Shown: positions 22,988 through 31,509 of the stretch, piece by piece
Layout of the letters: every line of letters starts with the position of its first letter
Numbering within the stretch: position 1 is the first letter of the stretch
DNA from: CAYRGY01 sp964424075
Lineage (GTDB): Bacteria > Patescibacteriota > Gracilibacteria > UBA1369
Length of the DNA stretch: 64,000 bases
Assembly (NCBI GenBank): GCA_964424075.1
Contig: CAYRGY010000001.1
Coordinates: 62,001-126,000 of the forward strand
Direction: 5' to 3'
The notes under the pieces: generated by a model
Databases searched by the model: none
What the model saw: only the letters and a program-made list of their open reading frames with translations
What the model was told of the DNA's origin: nothing
Position numbers and translations under genes: made by a program

Positions 22988-24766
22988 TCACTCTCCCAAA
23001 AATCCACTTACTTGCAAATCGACCAACTCCTTGTAAATGCCTTTTTTATGCATCAATTCTTGATGTGTTCCTTGTTCTGCCACTTTTCCTTTATCCATAA
23101 CCACAATCTTGTCAGCATGCCGCACAGTCGATAAACGATGCGCAATCACAATTGTAGTACGACCTTGCATTACCTGCTCCAACGCGTTCTGAATCACCCT
23201 TTCATTTTTAGAATCCAAGGCGGAAGTAGCTTCATCAAGAATTAAGATTTTGGGATCCTTCAAAATCACTCGAGCTAGGGCAATTCTTTGTCTTTCACCT
23301 CCGGACAACTTCAAGCCGCGCTCGCCTACCTTAGTGTTATAGCCTTTCTTCTGCTCCAGAACAAAATCATGAATATTGGCCATTTTGGCAGCCTCTTGAA
23401 CTTGTCTAAGCGACGCTCCCGGCTTTCCATATCGAATATTATTTAGAATCGAATCATTAAACATAGTATTATCCTGCATCACCATTCCAATATTCTCTCG
23501 CAAACTCTTCTGAGTAACTTTAGAAATATCCTGCCCGTCAATTAAAATTCGGCCCTTTTGCAAATCATAAAACCGATTTAAAAGATAAGTAATTGTAGAC
23601 TTACCCGCTCCGGAATGCCCGACCAGAGCCACAACCTGCTTAGGTAAAACATTAAAACTAACATTTTTTAAAGCATCCTTGCCTTTTTTATAAGTAAAAC
23701 TTGCTTGCTTAAATTCAATTTTCCCCTCTTTAAAATTCAAATCCTTTGCATCAGGAACATCTTTCACTTTTGGTACGCTATCAAAAATAATTCTAGCTTC
23801 ATCCAAATCATTTAAACCTCGCTGCAAGTCACGCAATTGATCACCTATCTGTTGAATAGGCATATAAATACTATTGGAAAAGGCCAAGAACATGATAAGC
23901 ACACCGAAAGATATTTGCTCGGTATAAATGAAATAGACACCACCGGCAAAAATAATAAAACGATTCAATATCGACAAAGTATATGAAGCAGAATTGAGTA
24001 GTCCCCAATTAATCATTACCTTGATCCAGATATCATAAGCTGTAGAAATAAGATTTTTAAACTTAAAATTTTCAAATACCTCCTTGGCAAAACTTTTTAC
24101 CGCAAGAATGTTGCCGGTTGCATCAAAAGCACGCCCCCACGCTTTAACTTCCAGTCGCCGACCCCGCTTAATTTTTTGCCAATTAGCATATGTGCCATAA
24201 CCAAAAATAAGCACGTAAATAGGCACTAATACCAGTGTAATCAAGGTCATTTGCCAACTGATTATCGATGCCATACACAACACTGCAATCATTGTCGCCC
24301 AGGAAGGAATAGCATTATAAATCAAATTATAGTTAACTACCCAGATCCCTTCCATCCCTTTCTCCACTTTGTGCATAATTTCACCCGACTTCTTATCCAA
24401 ATGTTTAGCCAAGTCCATTCCAATAATTTTGGCATAGAACTCGTTCAAATAGTCATTTTCCAAATTTATCTGATAAACATTCACAACAATTCGATAAACG
24501 GTATACACAGCCATTCCAGTCAAACTCACAATTCCCCAATAAACAAAGTAGCGAATAATCTGAGCCCAATCCACTTGATCAATATTTTGAGTCTGCACAA
24601 TGCCATCAATAATCAACTTGTACAAATATGGCTCTAAAAGCGCCACAGCTGTTATGACAACTACACAGAAAAGCAAATACCACCTCTTTATATATCCCGG
24701 CCCCACAATGCGCCACCAAAACTTAAGCGCCTTGCCGTAGCCTTTCAGGAATGACTTCTTCGACAT
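22988..24766 (-). CDS. ABC exporter, fused permease-ATPase (MsbA/multidrug type)
   Basis: 592 aa from ATG 24766 (MSKKSFLKGYGKALKFWW). An ATG 18 bp upstream lies between the -10 box and the probable transcript start and is less likely. Six membrane helices occupy residues ~30-310 (CVVVITAVALLEPYLYKLI first; ILNRFIIFAGGVYFIYTEQISFGVLI last). The ATPase domain has Walker A GHSGAGKST, Q-loop VMQDNTMF, signature LSGGERQRIALARV, Walker B ILILDEATSALD and the H-loop IVIAHRLST. Works as a homo- or heterodimer to export lipids, drugs or peptides; substrate unknown. It is a single gene with its own extended -10 promoter. Confidence 0.93.
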   Translation of the reverse strand: MSKKSFLKGYGKALKFWWRIVGPGYIKRWYLLFCVVVITAVALLEPYLYKLIIDGIVQTQNIDQVDWAQIIRYFVYWGIVSLTGMAVYTVYRIVVNVYQINLENDYLNEFYAKIIGMDLAKHLDKKSGEIMHKVEKGMEGIWVVNYNLIYNAIPSWATMIAVLCMASIISWQMTLITLVLVPIYVLIFGYGTYANWQKIKRGRRLEVKAWGRAFDATGNILAVKSFAKEVFENFKFKNLISTAYDIWIKVMINWGLLNSASYTLSILNRFIIFAGGVYFIYTEQISFGVLIMFLAFSNSIYMPIQQIGDQLRDLQRGLNDLDEARIIFDSVPKVKDVPDAKDLNFKEGKIEFKQASFTYKKGKDALKNVSFNVLPKQVVALVGHSGAGKSTITYLLNRFYDLQKGRILIDGQDISKVTQKSLRENIGMVMQDNTMFNDSILNNIRYGKPGASLRQVQEAAKMANIHDFVLEQKKGYNTKVGERGLKLSGGERQRIALARVILKDPKILILDEATSALDSKNERVIQNALEQVMQGRTTIVIAHRLSTVRHADKIVVMDKGKVAEQGTHQELMHKKGIYKELVDLQVSGFLGE

Positions 24767-24772
24767 ATGCAC

Positions 24773-24781
24773 ATTATAACA
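24773..24781 (-). promoter_or_regulatory. extended -10 promoter giving a near-leaderless ABC exporter mRNA
   Basis: The minus strand reads TGTTATAAT here, only 6 bp upstream of ATG 24766, so transcription should begin at or within a base or two of the start codon. Confidence 0.5.
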
Positions 24782-24854
24782 CAATTTTGACTTTCTATGT
24801 TACACTTTGTCAGGACTTGCAATTTTCCATTTTTTTTGTATATTAAACAAGCCT

Positions 24855-24906
24855 GTCGGCCGTTCGACTGGCCGACTAATCTGAAATAGCTGTCCGCACG
24901 GACAGC
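24855..24906. repeat. two GC-rich hairpins just upstream of tRNA-Arg
   Basis: GTCGGCC (24855-24861) pairs with GGCCGAC (24870-24876) across an 8-base loop, and GCTGTCCG (24889-24896) pairs perfectly with CGGACAGC (24899-24906) across CA. Neither has a T-tract. With the third hairpin after the tRNA they frame the gene and could be RNA-processing or transcription-end structures. Confidence 0.55.
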
Positions 24907-24919
24907 CCATCTATCAATT

Positions 24920-24996
24920 GCACCCGTAGCTCAGCTGGATAGAGCATCGGCTTGCGGAGCCGGGGGTCGTAGGTTCAAATCCTGCCGGGTGCACCA
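24920..24996 (+). tRNA. tRNA-Arg (anticodon GCG)
   Basis: 77-nt cloverleaf with encoded CCA: acceptor GCACCCG/CGGGTGC, D-arm GCTCAGCTGGATAGAGC, anticodon stem TCGGC/GCCGG with loop TTGCGGA, T-arm with GGTTCAAATCC. The anticodon GCG is at 24954-24956 and reads CGC/CGU. Most bacteria use ACG (edited to ICG by TadA) for this arginine box, so GCG is notable. Confidence 0.93.
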
Positions 24997-24999
24997 TTA

Positions 25000-25029
25000 G
25001 TCGCACGCATAAGCTGTGCGACCTTTAAT
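25000..25029 (+). terminator. hairpin after tRNA-Arg
   Basis: GTCGCAC (25000-25006) pairs with GTGCGAC (25016-25022), followed by the weak T-rich run CTTTAAT. It probably ends or trims the tRNA transcript. Confidence 0.5.
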
Positions 25030-25073
25030 ACAGTTCGAAAATCATACACCTCCTTATCAGCTGGGCATTTTTG

Positions 25074-25082
25074 TGTTAGAAT
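25074..25082 (+). promoter_or_regulatory. extended -10 box for the transglutaminase-like gene
   Basis: TGTTAGAAT, a one-base variant of the TGTTATAAT box seen elsewhere in the window, placed 21 bp upstream of ATG 25104. Confidence 0.4.
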
Positions 25083-25103
25083 AATTAGATTTCTCCACAA
25101 AAT

Positions 25104-26333
25104 ATGTTCAAACCAAAAGAAAACCCAACACCTTCCGGCAATTCGAATGATCAAAAGCAAGAAGCCGCCAGAAATATTCTAGAAACACAACAAGAAATTG
25201 CCGCTTACATCAGCCCAGAAGAACGAGCGGAGCTTGCTGAGAAAAGACATCAAATCTTTTCGGAAGGCCACCTTAGAAGATTCTACGAAATTCTGGAAAA
25301 GAATTTCAAAAGCATTCTTTTACTCTTCGGAGTATTGTCTTATCAAGGATTCCTTAAACGCCTTGGAATTAAACCTACTCCTCAAACTGAAAAACCGAAA
25401 AAACAAGTCAGTCCTGCTGCAGTCGAAGACATCAACGAAGATGATGATGAAAATGCACCGGAAAAGCAAGAAGTCAGTCGCCACGGCAAAGACATCATCG
25501 AGCAAATCATTGAAATCGATGATGAGGGAAATACCATTATTCGCTATTTCCTCAATGGAAAACCCTTTTTCGAAGAAGTCGATACATCAGGAAGCAAAAA
25601 ACTGTACATGCTTGATCGCAAAGGTAAACGGTTTTCAACGTTCAAACAGATGCAGACCAAGCACCCTAATATGACTCCTGAGAAATATCTCGATTTTCTG
25701 GCCACAGAACTAGATCACCCTGCCAAACTGGACTATTTCTTTAATAATATTTTGAAATATCGCTATGATAAAAAAGGAATTGAACACTGGCAAACAGCTA
25801 AACAAACTGTCGAAACTGCTGATCTGGATAACATGTATGGAGATTGCGATGACTATGCTTTTTTGGCTCGCGAAATACTAACACGACAAGGCAAAACCGC
25901 GCATGTCATTGGACAAATTGGCCATGCATTCTGCATAACTGTTGAGAAAAATAACCAAGGAAAATATGACGTACATAGCTTAGGAACTTTCGGCTATGAT
26001 GCCAACGGAAACCGCTACAAAAAAAGCTATCAATACGATCCCCAAAAAGCTAAAGGCTACAAAACCATTCGTGAAGGAATCATTGCCATAACCAAAAAAT
26101 ATGAGCAAGATCCTCAAAAGAAATCTATATTTGGAGAATATGCCCAGCGACAATTCATCCCTGTTTTGGATATTCCAGCTGAAGGACGATTGGGTGGCGT
26201 CCTGGTACCAGTTGAGATGCTGGATAATCCCAAAATCATTCAAACCGCCAATGGAGTGATCGGTGCGGCAATTCGCCAATTACCTGCTCTTGAAGGTCGC
26301 ATAGTGGGATTATTTGATCAATGGTTATCATAA
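25104..26333 (+). CDS. membrane-anchored transglutaminase-like cysteine peptidase
   Basis: 409 aa. A single hydrophobic segment at about residues 69-87 (SILLLFGVLSYQGFLKRLG) follows a charged N-terminus, and an acidic low-complexity linker spans ~105-125. The catalytic part has YGDCDDYAFLAREIL (nucleophile Cys near 248), GQIGHAFCI (His near 274) and a following Asp near 289 (YDVHSLG), the Cys-His-Asp order of the transglutaminase-like fold. The GDCDDYA motif is typical of bacterial transglutaminase-like peptidases that cut surface proteins. The substrate is unknown. The MauE-like gene starts 36 bp downstream and may be co-transcribed. A second, different transglutaminase-like protein is at 62142. 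Confidence 0.8.
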   Translation: MFKPKENPTPSGNSNDQKQEAARNILETQQEIAAYISPEERAELAEKRHQIFSEGHLRRFYEILEKNFKSILLLFGVLSYQGFLKRLGIKPTPQTEKPKKQVSPAAVEDINEDDDENAPEKQEVSRHGKDIIEQIIEIDDEGNTIIRYFLNGKPFFEEVDTSGSKKLYMLDRKGKRFSTFKQMQTKHPNMTPEKYLDFLATELDHPAKLDYFFNNILKYRYDKKGIEHWQTAKQTVETADLDNMYGDCDDYAFLAREILTRQGKTAHVIGQIGHAFCITVEKNNQGKYDVHSLGTFGYDANGNRYKKSYQYDPQKAKGYKTIREGIIAITKKYEQDPQKKSIFGEYAQRQFIPVLDIPAEGRLGGVLVPVEMLDNPKIIQTANGVIGAAIRQLPALEGRIVGLFDQWLS

Positions 26334-26369
26334 GTTGATTTTTTCCAAAGCTTGCCCGATACTACCGGC

Positions 26370-26702
26370 ATGGAAAACAAACACAACTTCCAACCATTAT
26401 ACCTGATAATTACTCTACTATTACTCGTAACTGTAGCTTTATCTTTCCGCGACTCAATACAGGGCAACCTGAACATCATGCAAAGCATGACTTACTTAAT
26501 GGCCGGTTTTTTCTTAGTATTCAGCGGCTTCAAACTCCTAGACTTAAACGGCTTCACTGAAGGATATCGCAGCTACGACATGATTGCCCAACGGATTCCA
26601 GCTTATGCCACTACATTTCAGCTTTTCTATACCAATATCTTTACACTTGTCCTAACGCTGATTGGTAGCATTAGCATAATCATGATTATTTTTGCTTTAT
26701 GA
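26370..26702 (+). CDS. small MauE/DoxX-like membrane protein
   Basis: 110 aa from ATG 26370 (an in-frame TTG at 26352 is less likely). Three hydrophobic helices at about 9-27, 35-54 and 85-108. The segment LVFSGFKLLDLNGFTEGYRSYDMIAQRIPAY matches the MauE-type pattern (FxFFKLLDLxGFxxAYxxYDxxAxR), a family linked to maturation or reduction of redox proteins. It is shorter than the usual four-helix form, so its role is uncertain. The stop overlaps the next start as ATGA, showing translational coupling with the YibE/F gene. Confidence 0.65.
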   Translation: MENKHNFQPLYLIITLLLLVTVALSFRDSIQGNLNIMQSMTYLMAGFFLVFSGFKLLDLNGFTEGYRSYDMIAQRIPAYATTFQLFYTNIFTLVLTLIGSISIIMIIFAL

Positions 26703-27745
26703 AACGTCTCATACTTATATTTTTAGCATCTTTGCTGCTATTCCCAACCCTTGTTTCTGCAGAGCAAGCCGAATATTCACTCTATCAAGCTCAAGTTAAA
26801 CAGGTTAACAGTGATAGTATTGAAGTTAAATTCTCCAATCATGATTTACCACAATCTTTGGAGCTCCCAACTGTCAATTTAAAAGAAGAAATTCGTCAAA
26901 ACCTCATACCCGGTGATCGAATCCTAGTGGAAAACTATAAAACATCTCCTGATGATCCTGACAATTTCAATGCTATTGATTATGTACGCAATACTCAAAT
27001 TTATCTGCTTCTGGGAATCTTCGCTTTCTTAACTCTGATCGTAGCCAAAAAGAAAGGACTGGCCTCACTGTTCACCTTAGGACTGTCTTTTATCATCATC
27101 TTTTTCTTCACCATTAAACAGATTATTGCTGGGGCGGACCCTGTTACCATTTCCCTCATCACCACTATCATCTTAATTCCACTTAATTTTTATATAATCC
27201 ACGGTTTCAAACGCAAAACCAGTGCTGCAATCATTGGAACTATAGTAGCTATGGTGATTACGATTGTTTTAGCAAACATATTTGTGAACTGGAGTAGACT
27301 AACCGGCATGTCATCTGATGAAGCATTCTGGCTAATACAAAATTTCCAACAAGTCAGCAATCTGCGCGGACTACTGATTGGAGCCATCATGCTGGGAATA
27401 ATCGGTGTGATGGACGATATAACTATCACACAAACCTCCATTGTTCAGGAACTATTAAACAGTTCGAAGCAAAACGATCCGCGTACTGTCTACAAAAAAG
27501 CGATGACAATAGGACAGGATCACATCAGCTCTATGGTGAATACTTTAATTCTTGTGTATGCCAGCGCATCCCTTCCCCTATTCGTACTCCTCTCCAATGA
27601 CATAGGACAAATCGGCAATTTAATCAGCATGGAAATTATTGCTGAAGAAATAATCCGCATGTTAATTGCCAGTATTGGTTTAATAATCGCCGTTCCAATT
27701 ACAACCAAACTAGCCACCCAAATACTTAAACCAGAAAAAAACTAA
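26699..27745 (+). CDS. YibE/F-family membrane protein
   Basis: 348 aa. Signal-like N-terminus (RLILIFLASLLLFPTLVSA), a short beta-rich extracytoplasmic domain (residues ~20-95, with GDRILVENY), then seven or eight hydrophobic helices. The signature GAIMLGIIGVMDDITITQTSIVQEL near residue 225 and the block KKAMTIGQDHISSMVNTLILVYASASLPL are the YibE/F family (PF07907) core. The family is widespread; transport activity is suspected but not established. It overlaps the MauE-like gene by 4 bp and the convergent gene by 4 bp. Confidence 0.92.
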   Translation: MKRLILIFLASLLLFPTLVSAEQAEYSLYQAQVKQVNSDSIEVKFSNHDLPQSLELPTVNLKEEIRQNLIPGDRILVENYKTSPDDPDNFNAIDYVRNTQIYLLLGIFAFLTLIVAKKKGLASLFTLGLSFIIIFFFTIKQIIAGADPVTISLITTIILIPLNFYIIHGFKRKTSAAIIGTIVAMVITIVLANIFVNWSRLTGMSSDEAFWLIQNFQQVSNLRGLLIGAIMLGIIGVMDDITITQTSIVQELLNSSKQNDPRTVYKKAMTIGQDHISSMVNTLILVYASASLPLFVLLSNDIGQIGNLISMEIIAEEIIRMLIASIGLIIAVPITTKLATQILKPEKN

Positions 27746-28401
27746 TTGGGAAGTTGCCGAATTACACTATTTTTCCCTTCCATAGCAAAACGATCAAAAT
27801 CTTTTTGTCGTCTTATATTCTGATATTCAATTGTGATTTTCAATAAATTCGCTAAATCCTTTCTCAAACCGATAATTTCTTCCCAATCATCATATTCATG
27901 TAATTCTCTTGAACTAACTTCCACCAACAAATCATGGCCAATTCCTAAACGATATAGATTTACAATTTTATAAACAGTCTCAGCATAGCGCATGAGATAT
28001 TCCATTATGCATTCCATTTCGTCTTCATCAACTCCATGTTTAATCAGACTATAGAATGACTTTGAAACCAGATGCCCCCACTCATTCTCAACTAGCACCC
28101 TTTGTCCTTCATATTTACAAAACAATTCGTTAGTAATTGCAGCATCCAAATTGTCATCCCATTCAGTATCATTTTGATTAACTGGGATAGGCTTTTTTTG
28201 AACAATTTTTGCAATTAAATCTTCTTCAAATTGCTCCAATCTATTATGCAAATATCTAAATTGAATATCATAGTCATGCAAACCATTCAAACATTTATGT
28301 ATCAACATATCCCTCAATTGCACCATATGAACATTCCTACTCACTAAATCCTCATATTGCTCACTAAGAATTTCCTGGCTATTTTTGGGTAAACGTAGCA
28401 T
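27742..28401 (-). CDS. unknown helical protein
   Basis: 219 aa from ATG 28401 (MLRLPKNSQEILSEQYEDL). A longer frame to 28452 is rejected because a TTGACA-16-TAAGAT promoter lies inside it. No membrane segment or signal peptide. It is rich in charged and leucine residues and probably an all-helical bundle: MLIHKCLNGLHDYDIQFRYL, then EFFCKYEGQ-like charged turns and YLMRYAETVYKIVNLYRLGI. No family recognised. It overlaps the YibE/F gene 3' end by 4 bp in convergent orientation. Confidence 0.7.
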   Translation of the reverse strand: MLRLPKNSQEILSEQYEDLVSRNVHMVQLRDMLIHKCLNGLHDYDIQFRYLHNRLEQFEEDLIAKIVQKKPIPVNQNDTEWDDNLDAAITNELFCKYEGQRVLVENEWGHLVSKSFYSLIKHGVDEDEMECIMEYLMRYAETVYKIVNLYRLGIGHDLLVEVSSRELHEYDDWEEIIGLRKDLANLLKITIEYQNIRRQKDFDRFAMEGKNSVIRQLPN

Positions 28402-28424
28402 AATAATAAAATTTCTAAGGCTAT

Positions 28425-28452
28425 ATCTTAATACAAATCTGTCACATGTCAA
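28425..28452 (-). promoter_or_regulatory. sigma70 promoter of the helical-protein gene
   Basis: On the minus strand TTGACA (28447-28452), 16 bp, TAAGAT (28425-28430). The predicted transcript starts about 17 bases before ATG 28401, which fixes that start codon. The promoter also overlaps the last bases before the rpe stop region. Confidence 0.55.
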
Positions 28453-28455
28453 TAC

Positions 28456-29088
28456 TTAACCAACACGTAAGCTTTCAATGGCTACTTTTCGATTCTTGGA
28501 TTTAAATAGATACGAGCCGGAAACCAAAATATTTGCTCCCGCCTCCACAACCAATTTTGCTGTTTGAGCATTTATTCCCCCATCAACTTCAATTTCAATT
28601 TTTGGATACAAATTACGCAATTTCTTAATCTTGGGTAACACATTTTCAATAAATACCTGCCCACCAAAACCTGGATTTACTGCCATAATTAAAACACGAT
28701 CTAAATCTGGCAAAACCTCCTCAATTGCACAGAGCGCTGTCCCCGGATTTATAGCAACCGAGGCTTTGACACCAAGAGACTTTATCAAAGCCACTTGACG
28801 ATGCAGATGCTTTACTGATTCCGCATGAACATGTATACAATCTGCTCCCAATTTTACATAATCTTCATAATAGTTTTCCGGATTATAAACCATCAAATCT
28901 ACATCCAAAGGCAATTTAGTTTTCACACCCTTAACCACTGGCACACCAAACGATAAATTAGGTACAAAATGACCGTCCATAACATCAATATGCAACATAT
29001 CAACATATGGCTCCACGGTTTTTATATCTTTATTTAAATCTCCAAAATCAGCTGAGAGTATTGATGGAGAAATTTTTACTTTATTCAT
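28456..29088 (-). CDS. rpe: ribulose-phosphate 3-epimerase
   Basis: Interconverts ribulose-5-phosphate and xylulose-5-phosphate in the non-oxidative pentose phosphate pathway. 210 aa, a complete TIM barrel: SPSILSADFGDL, LHIDVMDGHFVPNLSFG (metal and acid/base residues), CIHVHAES, VAINPGTAL, MAVNPGFGGQVF, IEVDGGINAQTAKLVVEAGA and LVSGSYLF (phosphate site). The ATG overlaps the rpiB stop as ATGA (29085-29088), so the two are coupled; both enzymes act on ribulose-5-phosphate. Confidence 0.96.
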   Translation of the reverse strand: MNKVKISPSILSADFGDLNKDIKTVEPYVDMLHIDVMDGHFVPNLSFGVPVVKGVKTKLPLDVDLMVYNPENYYEDYVKLGADCIHVHAESVKHLHRQVALIKSLGVKASVAINPGTALCAIEEVLPDLDRVLIMAVNPGFGGQVFIENVLPKIKKLRNLYPKIEIEVDGGINAQTAKLVVEAGANILVSGSYLFKSKNRKVAIESLRVG

Positions 29089-29519
29089 AATTTTTCAATC
29101 TTATTTATACGACGAATGTGTCTTTCTTCTCCCGAAAAATCCGTATTTAAAAATGTTTCAATCAAATCAACTGCCAATTCTTCACCTATATGACGAGCTC
29201 CCATACAAAGCACATTAGCATCATTATGCTTACGTGCAGTCTTGACTGTTGTAACATTATTAGCCAGCACAGCTCTGATCTCTTTAATACGATTGGCAGC
29301 AATGGAAACTCCCACTCCGCTACCACACAATAAAATTCCCCGAGCACCATCATTTTCCCGAATTTTCTCACATACTTCACGAGCAATATCGGGATAGTCC
29401 GAACTATCATGAGTAAACACACCCAGATCGACTACATCATGCCCTTCACCTTCCAAATATGACTTTAAATCATTTTTCATTTGAAATCCGGCGTGATCTG
29501 AACCAATATATATGCGCAT
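29085..29519 (-). CDS. rpiB: ribose-5-phosphate isomerase B
   Basis: Interconverts ribose-5-phosphate and ribulose-5-phosphate. 144 aa, full length. GSDHAGFQMKNDLKSYL at the N-terminus, HDSSDYPDIAREVC, the active-site block ILLCGSGVGVSIAANRIKEIRA (Cys acid/base) and ARKHNDANVLCMGARHIG are diagnostic of the RpiB/LacAB family. A TATAAT box occurs about 11 bp upstream of the ATG on the minus strand. It is first in the rpiB-rpe operon and divergent from the transketolase C gene at 29555 with only 35 bp between, so the promoters must overlap. Confidence 0.96.
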   Translation of the reverse strand: MRIYIGSDHAGFQMKNDLKSYLEGEGHDVVDLGVFTHDSSDYPDIAREVCEKIRENDGARGILLCGSGVGVSIAANRIKEIRAVLANNVTTVKTARKHNDANVLCMGARHIGEELAVDLIETFLNTDFSGEERHIRRINKIEKL

Positions 29520-29554
29520 TTTTATTTATTATAGTTTTATATTATACCATATAA

Positions 29555-30493
29555 ATGACGGAAAAGCTAAGTTTAGGCAAGGTTTTTGGAGAGACACTTG
29601 AGAAAATGGGTGCCCGCTTTAAAAACTTGGTAGTATTGGATAGTGATCTAAGCAACAGCTGTAATAGCTTATTTTTTGCCAAATCATTTCCGGAAAGACA
29701 CTTTACTTGGGCAGGTAGCGAGGCCTCCATTATCAACACCGCAACCGGAATGATACCTCGTGGGAAAATTCCACTAGTTTGCGGTAAAGCTGCAGCTTTG
29801 ATTGGGCGCGGCTTCGAATCAATTCGCAATCAAATTGCTCTTAACAATCTCAATATAAAAATTGTTGGCTCTCATATAGGTCTTTCAGCAGTCGAAAACG
29901 GTGCGCATGAAATGTGTCTTGAAGACTTGAGTCTTATCCAAACCCTCCCCAACCTTAGAATTCTAACTCCACTTGATGCTCAGGAAATGCGTTCAATGGT
30001 GGAAACCATGCTAAGCGAATTCGGACCTGTCTACCTGCGCTTTACTGGCATCCCCGTAGAAACTGTTCTGGAAAACAATTATCAATTCGAACTTGGAAAA
30101 ACAGTTACAATTAGAGAAGGTGCTCAAATTTGCATATTCAGCTATGGAATCGCCTTACATCATTGCCTGGAAGCAGCGAAGGAATTGGAAAAACGTGGCA
30201 TTTCCACGAAAGTAGTCAACATTTCTTCCCTTGAACCTCTGGATTTAGATCAAGTAAAGTCCAATGTTAACAATAGTCGTCTAAGTGTATTTGTTGAGGA
30301 GCATCATCAAATCGGCTCACTGGGCAGTAAAGTGATCCTAAGTAGTCATGACTGGGATTTACGCCGCATACTGATGATTAATACCAAAGACTTAGCCGCC
30401 CATGGCTCATATGTGAAAACTCTCGAATATCACCAACTTGATCCAAAAGGCATTTACGAAACTATTAAAAACTTTTGGTTTGAGCTGGACTAG
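29555..30493 (+). CDS. transketolase, C-terminal subunit
   Basis: 312 aa: the pyrimidine-binding and C-terminal domains of a split transketolase. Visible: the conserved Glu block FTWAGSEASIINTATGMIPRGKIPLVCGKAAALIGRGFE, VGSHIGLSAVENGAHEMCLEDLSLIQTLPNLRILTPLDAQE, VYLRFTG, and in the C-terminal domain FVEEHHQIGSLGSKVI. It pairs with the N-terminal subunit at 31506-32378 to move two-carbon units between sugar phosphates. The usual EH.P...G motif contains a shortened GAHEMCLED form. The two halves are on opposite strands and separated by two genes, which is unusual, since split transketolase genes are normally adjacent. Confidence 0.9.
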   Translation: MTEKLSLGKVFGETLEKMGARFKNLVVLDSDLSNSCNSLFFAKSFPERHFTWAGSEASIINTATGMIPRGKIPLVCGKAAALIGRGFESIRNQIALNNLNIKIVGSHIGLSAVENGAHEMCLEDLSLIQTLPNLRILTPLDAQEMRSMVETMLSEFGPVYLRFTGIPVETVLENNYQFELGKTVTIREGAQICIFSYGIALHHCLEAAKELEKRGISTKVVNISSLEPLDLDQVKSNVNNSRLSVFVEEHHQIGSLGSKVILSSHDWDLRRILMINTKDLAAHGSYVKTLEYHQLDPKGIYETIKNFWFELD

Positions 30494-30495
30494 CA

Positions 30496-30990
30496 TTACC
30501 AGTCAGCCTGAGTCCCGACTTTAATATCATGTTCATTAGCAAAACCGGAATTTACTTCCAGGATATACATTGCATCATATACTGAATTATAAAGCGGACA
30601 GATCTCTTCCTGACAAGGCTTGGCATGATGAACAATATTAACTACTTCCTTGTCAGCATTCATAAAAATCATATCCAGAGGTATCAAGGTGTTCTTCATC
30701 CAGAAATTAACATTTGTCTCACGATCATAAATAAACAACATTCCTTCATCCTCAGGCAAAGATTCCCGATTCATTAAACCGATTTTTCTTTGCTCATCAT
30801 CATCTGCCACCTCAATGTTTATCTCAACAATACCCTCTTTGGTAGCTAAATTAAGCGACTTTCTGGGCAAATCAACATTCATCTTCACCTCAGTATCCAA
30901 AGTATTTGTTGCCAACTCCTCTTCTCCCATCCAAGATGAGCAACCAACTAATATTACTGAACTAACAACTAAAGCTAACAATTTTTTCAT
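30496..30990 (-). CDS. DUF192 lipoprotein
   Basis: 164 aa. MKKLLALVVSSVILVGC is a lipoprotein signal with the lipobox LVGC, Cys17. Residues ~50-160 are a DUF192 domain (PF02643): IEVADDDEQRKIGLMNRESLPEDEGMLFIYDRE, then FWMKNTLIPLDMIFMNADKEVV and ILEVNSGFANEHDIKVGT. DUF192 proteins are small extracytoplasmic beta proteins of unknown role; two Cys in PCQEEICPL may form a disulfide. It converges with the transketolase C gene and lies upstream of nothing recognisable on its own strand; the next gene upstream is lepB, 57 bp away. Confidence 0.9.
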   Translation of the reverse strand: MKKLLALVVSSVILVGCSSWMGEEELATNTLDTEVKMNVDLPRKSLNLATKEGIVEINIEVADDDEQRKIGLMNRESLPEDEGMLFIYDRETNVNFWMKNTLIPLDMIFMNADKEVVNIVHHAKPCQEEICPLYNSVYDAMYILEVNSGFANEHDIKVGTQADW

Positions 30991-31047
30991 AGGTTAAAAT
31001 TAATTTTCTATATATTAGGACAAATCACGCACCAGTCAATGATTGAC

Positions 31048-31509
31048 TTATGGGTAAACATATTTCCCAAATATAACATTCTGATCAATGTAGGGATCTT
31101 TAAATGAACGAGAATCCTTGCTCCCACTGCGATTATCCCCCAAAACAAAATAGTGATTTTCCGGCACTTTAAAGAATCTTTCAGCACCATAACTAAACTC
31201 CTTTGGCAAGTAACTTTCTTCCAAAGCTTGGTATTTGCCGGTTTCATCTTTAATTTTCACCTCACTATCTTCCAACAAAACAGATTCCCCAGGCAATCCA
31301 ATAATCCTTTTCACATAGAAATACTCCTGATCAAAACTAAATACTATTACATCACCTCTTTCTAAACCATCCTGTTTAAATTGCAGCTTATCTATCAAGA
31401 AAACTTGATTACTATGCAAATTTGGCTCCATTGAATCACCTTCTACCATAAAGGGAGAATAAGCGAAAAACACACTCACCACATGAATTAGTAGTATTAA
31501 ATTGGTCAT
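31048..31509 (-). CDS. lepB: type I signal peptidase
   Basis: Removes signal peptides of exported proteins at the outer face of the membrane. 153 aa, a short form with one N-terminal membrane helix (LILLIHVVSVFFAYSPFMV). Box B has the catalytic Ser in VEGDSMEPNLHSNQVFLIDK, box C RGDVIVFSF, box D the catalytic Lys in YFYVKRIIGLPGE, and box E HYFVLGDNRSGSKDSRSF. The ATG overlaps the stop of the transketolase N gene as ATGA, so it is co-translated with a sugar enzyme, with no obvious functional reason. Confidence 0.95.
   Translation of the reverse strand: MTNLILLIHVVSVFFAYSPFMVEGDSMEPNLHSNQVFLIDKLQFKQDGLERGDVIVFSFDQEYFYVKRIIGLPGESVLLEDSEVKIKDETGKYQALEESYLPKEFSYGAERFFKVPENHYFVLGDNRSGSKDSRSFKDPYIDQNVIFGKYVYP

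Noticed and set aside
26699..26702. TGA read as glycine (Gracilibacteria/SR1 code)
   Set aside because: TGA is the stop in three ATGA overlaps and at other gene ends; no in-frame TGA occurs inside the recognised genes.
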